DNA of 64,000 bases from Croceibacterium sp. TMG7-5b_MA50 (GTDB lineage Bacteria; Pseudomonadota; Alphaproteobacteria; Sphingomonadales; Sphingomonadaceae): NCBI RefSeq assembly GCF_039830145.1, contig NZ_CP156082.1:2870001-2934000 (forward strand), in the 5' to 3' direction. Below are positions 62,074 to 64,000 of this stretch, piece after piece; position 1 is the first letter of the stretch, and every line of letters begins with the position of its first letter. Both the position numbers and the translations under genes were made by a program. The notes below the pieces were generated by a model. The model made no database searches and had not been told where the DNA came from. It worked only from the letters and a program-made list of their open reading frames with translations.

Positions 62074-64000
62074 ATGACAGGCGATGACGAAGCGGCGACG
62101 ACGGACGTGCCCGACGATACCAACGTCAGGCCGCTGGCGATCGTCGGCGTGGGTGTCTGCGCCGTATCGCTGGGATCTCTGCGCACCCTCTTTGGCGACA
62201 TGGAGCCGGACCTTGGCGCGGCCTTCCTGATCGCTGTCCGCCAGCAGGACGGGCTGGCCGTGGACACGGTGATCCAAGCTGTGGCCGAGGTGACCGACAT
62301 GCCGGTTGTCATCGCCAGCGATGGGGAGCCCTTACAGCCTGGCCATGTCCATGTCGGCGGGGCGGACGACATGATCACGCTGGCCGACGGGCATATCCAC
62401 ATCCGGCCGGCGCGCGAGCCGGTGGGCCAGCGCGGCACGGTAGACACGCTGCTGATTTCGCTGGCGGAACAGGCCAACGAGCATGCGATCGCCGTGATCC
62501 TGACCGGGCTGGGCCCCGATGGCGCGGCGGGCGTGGTCGCGACCAAGAAGTTCGGCGGGCTGTCGATTTCGGAAGCGGTCGGCCGCGACGGTGCCGATGC
62601 GGCTGGCACGAACAGCCCGATGGCGGTGACCGACCTGCATGTGCCGGCCGAGCAGATCGCGGCCGAGATCGGCCGCTACCTGCGCAATCTGCCCACCGTG
62701 GCCGGCGCCCAGACGGAGCGGGAGGGCGACCTCGATCCCTATGTTGGCGAAGTCGCGACGATCCTGCGCAACGTGACCAGCCACGATTTCCACGGCTACA
62801 AGCGGGGCACCTTCATCCGCCGCATCCGCCGGCGCATGCAGGTGACGCAGGTCGACAGCCTGGACGCCTATGTGGCCCTGCTGCGCAGCGACCGCGAAGA
62901 AGTGCAGAGCCTGTTCCAGGACCTGCTGATCGGCGTCACCCAGTTCTTCCGCGACCCGACCGAATTCGAAACGCTGGAGCAGGAACTGCCCGCCCTGTTC
63001 GAACGCAAGGGTCCCGAGGACGCCTTCCGCGTATGGGTGCTGGGCTGCGCCACGGGGGAGGAGGCCTATTCGCTGGCGATCCTGCTGCGCGAGCATATGG
63101 CGACCATGGCCACACCCCCCGAAGTCCAGATCTTCGCCACCGATCTTGATGCGCGCGCGCTCAACATCGCCCGGGCCGGCCGCTATTCGGCGGGGATCGC
63201 CGACCATATCCGGCCCGACCGGCTGGAACGCTGGTTCGTGCGCGAGGGCGACACGTTCTGCGTCAGCAAGGAACTGCGGGAGATGTGCATCTTCTCCCCC
63301 CACAACATCGTCAAGGATGCGCCGTTTTCGCGTATCGACATCCTGTCGTGCCGTAATCTGCTGATCTACCTGGACGTGGATCTGCAGAACCGGGTCATTC
63401 CGATCTTCCACTTCTCCTTGCGACCCGGTGGCGTGCTGTTCCTGGGCTCGTCTGAAAACGTCACCCGCCACCAGAAGCTGTTTGCGCCGATCAGCCGGCG
63501 CAACCGCATCTTCCGCCGACTGGAAACCGCCACCCGGATCGTCCCGGATTTCCCGCTATCCGCGCGGACACGCTCGCTTGGTTCTCCCGCGATCGCAGCA
63601 CAGGCGATCCAGTTCGACGGGCGCCTGTCCGCATCCGTCAGCCGGCAGGCCGATGCGATCGCGGAACGCTACGCTCCCGCCTTCATCGTGGTCGATCCCA
63701 ATGGGGAGGTGCTGCACTTCTCCGGCCGGACGGGCCGCTACCTGGAACCTAGCCCCGGCTCGGCGACGCTCAGCCTCGGCAACCTGGTGCACCGCGACCT
63801 ACGGCTGGACGTGCGCACGGCCATCCAGCGCGCGGTTGCGGAGGGGCGGCGGATAGAGATGCCCCGCCTGTCCTTCCACCTGGATGACCGCGTCCTCGGC
63901 GTGAACCTGGTGGTGGAGCCGCTGTCCGGCAGCGAGAGCACGGCGCTGATCGTGCTGTTCCAGGATCTGGGCGTGGTGGCGGAAGGCGACAGCCGTGCCG
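62074..64000 (+). CDS. CheB-CheR-PAS fusion protein (3' end outside window), CheB domain degenerate
   Basis: Open from ATG 62074 to the window end, 642 codons. Residues about 20-190 form a CheB-like domain whose catalytic Ser is Cys29 (GVGVCAVSLGSL instead of GIGASAGGLEAL), whose His is lost (FLIAVRQQDG), and which keeps only the Asp in LTGLGPDGAAG. The CheR methyltransferase domain is intact: TSHDFHGYKRGTFIRRI, SAM motif GCATGEEAYSLAI at about 324-336, FATDLDARALNIAR and SCRNLLIYLD. A PAS domain follows from about 520 ('RYAPAFIVVDPNGEVLHFSG'). Family members often continue with PAS and HWE histidine kinase domains, but here that is cut off. Confidence 0.92.
   Translation, partial: MTGDDEAATTDVPDDTNVRPLAIVGVGVCAVSLGSLRTLFGDMEPDLGAAFLIAVRQQDGLAVDTVIQAVAEVTDMPVVIASDGEPLQPGHVHVGGADDMITLADGHIHIRPAREPVGQRGTVDTLLISLAEQANEHAIAVILTGLGPDGAAGVVATKKFGGLSISEAVGRDGADAAGTNSPMAVTDLHVPAEQIAAEIGRYLRNLPTVAGAQTEREGDLDPYVGEVATILRNVTSHDFHGYKRGTFIRRIRRRMQVTQVDSLDAYVALLRSDREEVQSLFQDLLIGVTQFFRDPTEFETLEQELPALFERKGPEDAFRVWVLGCATGEEAYSLAILLREHMATMATPPEVQIFATDLDARALNIARAGRYSAGIADHIRPDRLERWFVREGDTFCVSKELREMCIFSPHNIVKDAPFSRIDILSCRNLLIYLDVDLQNRVIPIFHFSLRPGGVLFLGSSENVTRHQKLFAPISRRNRIFRRLETATRIVPDFPLSARTRSLGSPAIAAQAIQFDGRLSASVSRQADAIAERYAPAFIVVDPNGEVLHFSGRTGRYLEPSPGSATLSLGNLVHRDLRLDVRTAIQRAVAEGRRIEMPRLSFHLDDRVLGVNLVVEPLSGSESTALIVLFQDLGVVAEGDSRA

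Overview
The window comes from a high-GC alphaproteobacterium, almost certainly a member of the order Sphingomonadales. Pointers are the sphingan-like exopolysaccharide locus, the 41-residue bL36 sequence, the two TonB-dependent receptors, HWE-family sensing, the divergent lysC/ubiG pair and the style of the REP-like hairpins. The genus cannot be settled by reading alone. About 52 protein genes are supported, two of them cut by the window edges, with one tRNA and three broken genes. No CRISPR array, rRNA, prophage or intact insertion sequence was seen.

Layout. 1-10.5 kb is a polysaccharide locus: chain-length protein (cut by the left edge), UDP-glucuronate 4-epimerase, UDP-glucose dehydrogenase, two divergently transcribed parallel beta-helix proteins that share a motif, a Wzy/ligase-type membrane protein and two family 4 glycosyltransferases. 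It ends at an IS3 transposase remnant and tRNA-Ser(GCU). 11-22.6 kb is mostly housekeeping: NrdB, an HWE sensor kinase, the leucine-degradation pair ivd-mccB, FtsH, an M14 carboxypeptidase with a lipoprotein, GalE, bL36 and a HAD phosphatase. 22.9-31.6 kb holds a membrane protein with a spermidine-synthase-like domain, a DUF559 nuclease gene packed between two covarying hairpin repeats, YifB/ComM, an LD-carboxypeptidase, a GNAT enzyme and a large TonB receptor. 31.6-38.3 kb is a complete tripartite RND efflux operon with a divergent TetR regulator and a palindromic operator. 38.3-49.7 kb carries a periplasmic M3 peptidase, a second glycan locus (ABC exporter, GT2, deacetylase, methyltransferase), aspartate kinase, UbiG, a bestrophin and a PRISE-type reductase. 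49.8-54.4 kb has an HxlR regulator, a small gene graveyard (sulfatase and LysR fragments), and a LysR regulator divergent from a cupin-tautomerase-aldo/keto reductase-SDR operon. 54.5-64 kb holds a TonB receptor with a small His/Cys-bearing exported protein, a GH59 galactocerebrosidase-like enzyme, a CBS protein overlapping a 69-residue protein, and a CheB followed by a CheB-CheR-PAS fusion cut by the right edge.

How the genes work together. Ugd and the 4-epimerase make UDP-GlcA and UDP-GalA, which the glycosyltransferases and Wzy/Wzz-type proteins could polymerise. The beta-helix pair probably binds or trims that polymer. The efflux genes, the cupin operon and the chemosensory pair each look like self-contained modules with their own regulators.

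Most worth a second look: the DUF559 gene embedded in inverted, covarying hairpins (25146-25590); the GH59 enzyme, whose family is best known for cleaving galactosylceramide, in a lineage known for glycosphingolipid membranes; the pair of an intact CheB and a CheB-CheR fusion whose CheB domain lost its Ser and His; the beta-helix pair; and the TetR gene whose only visible starts lie before or at its own operator.
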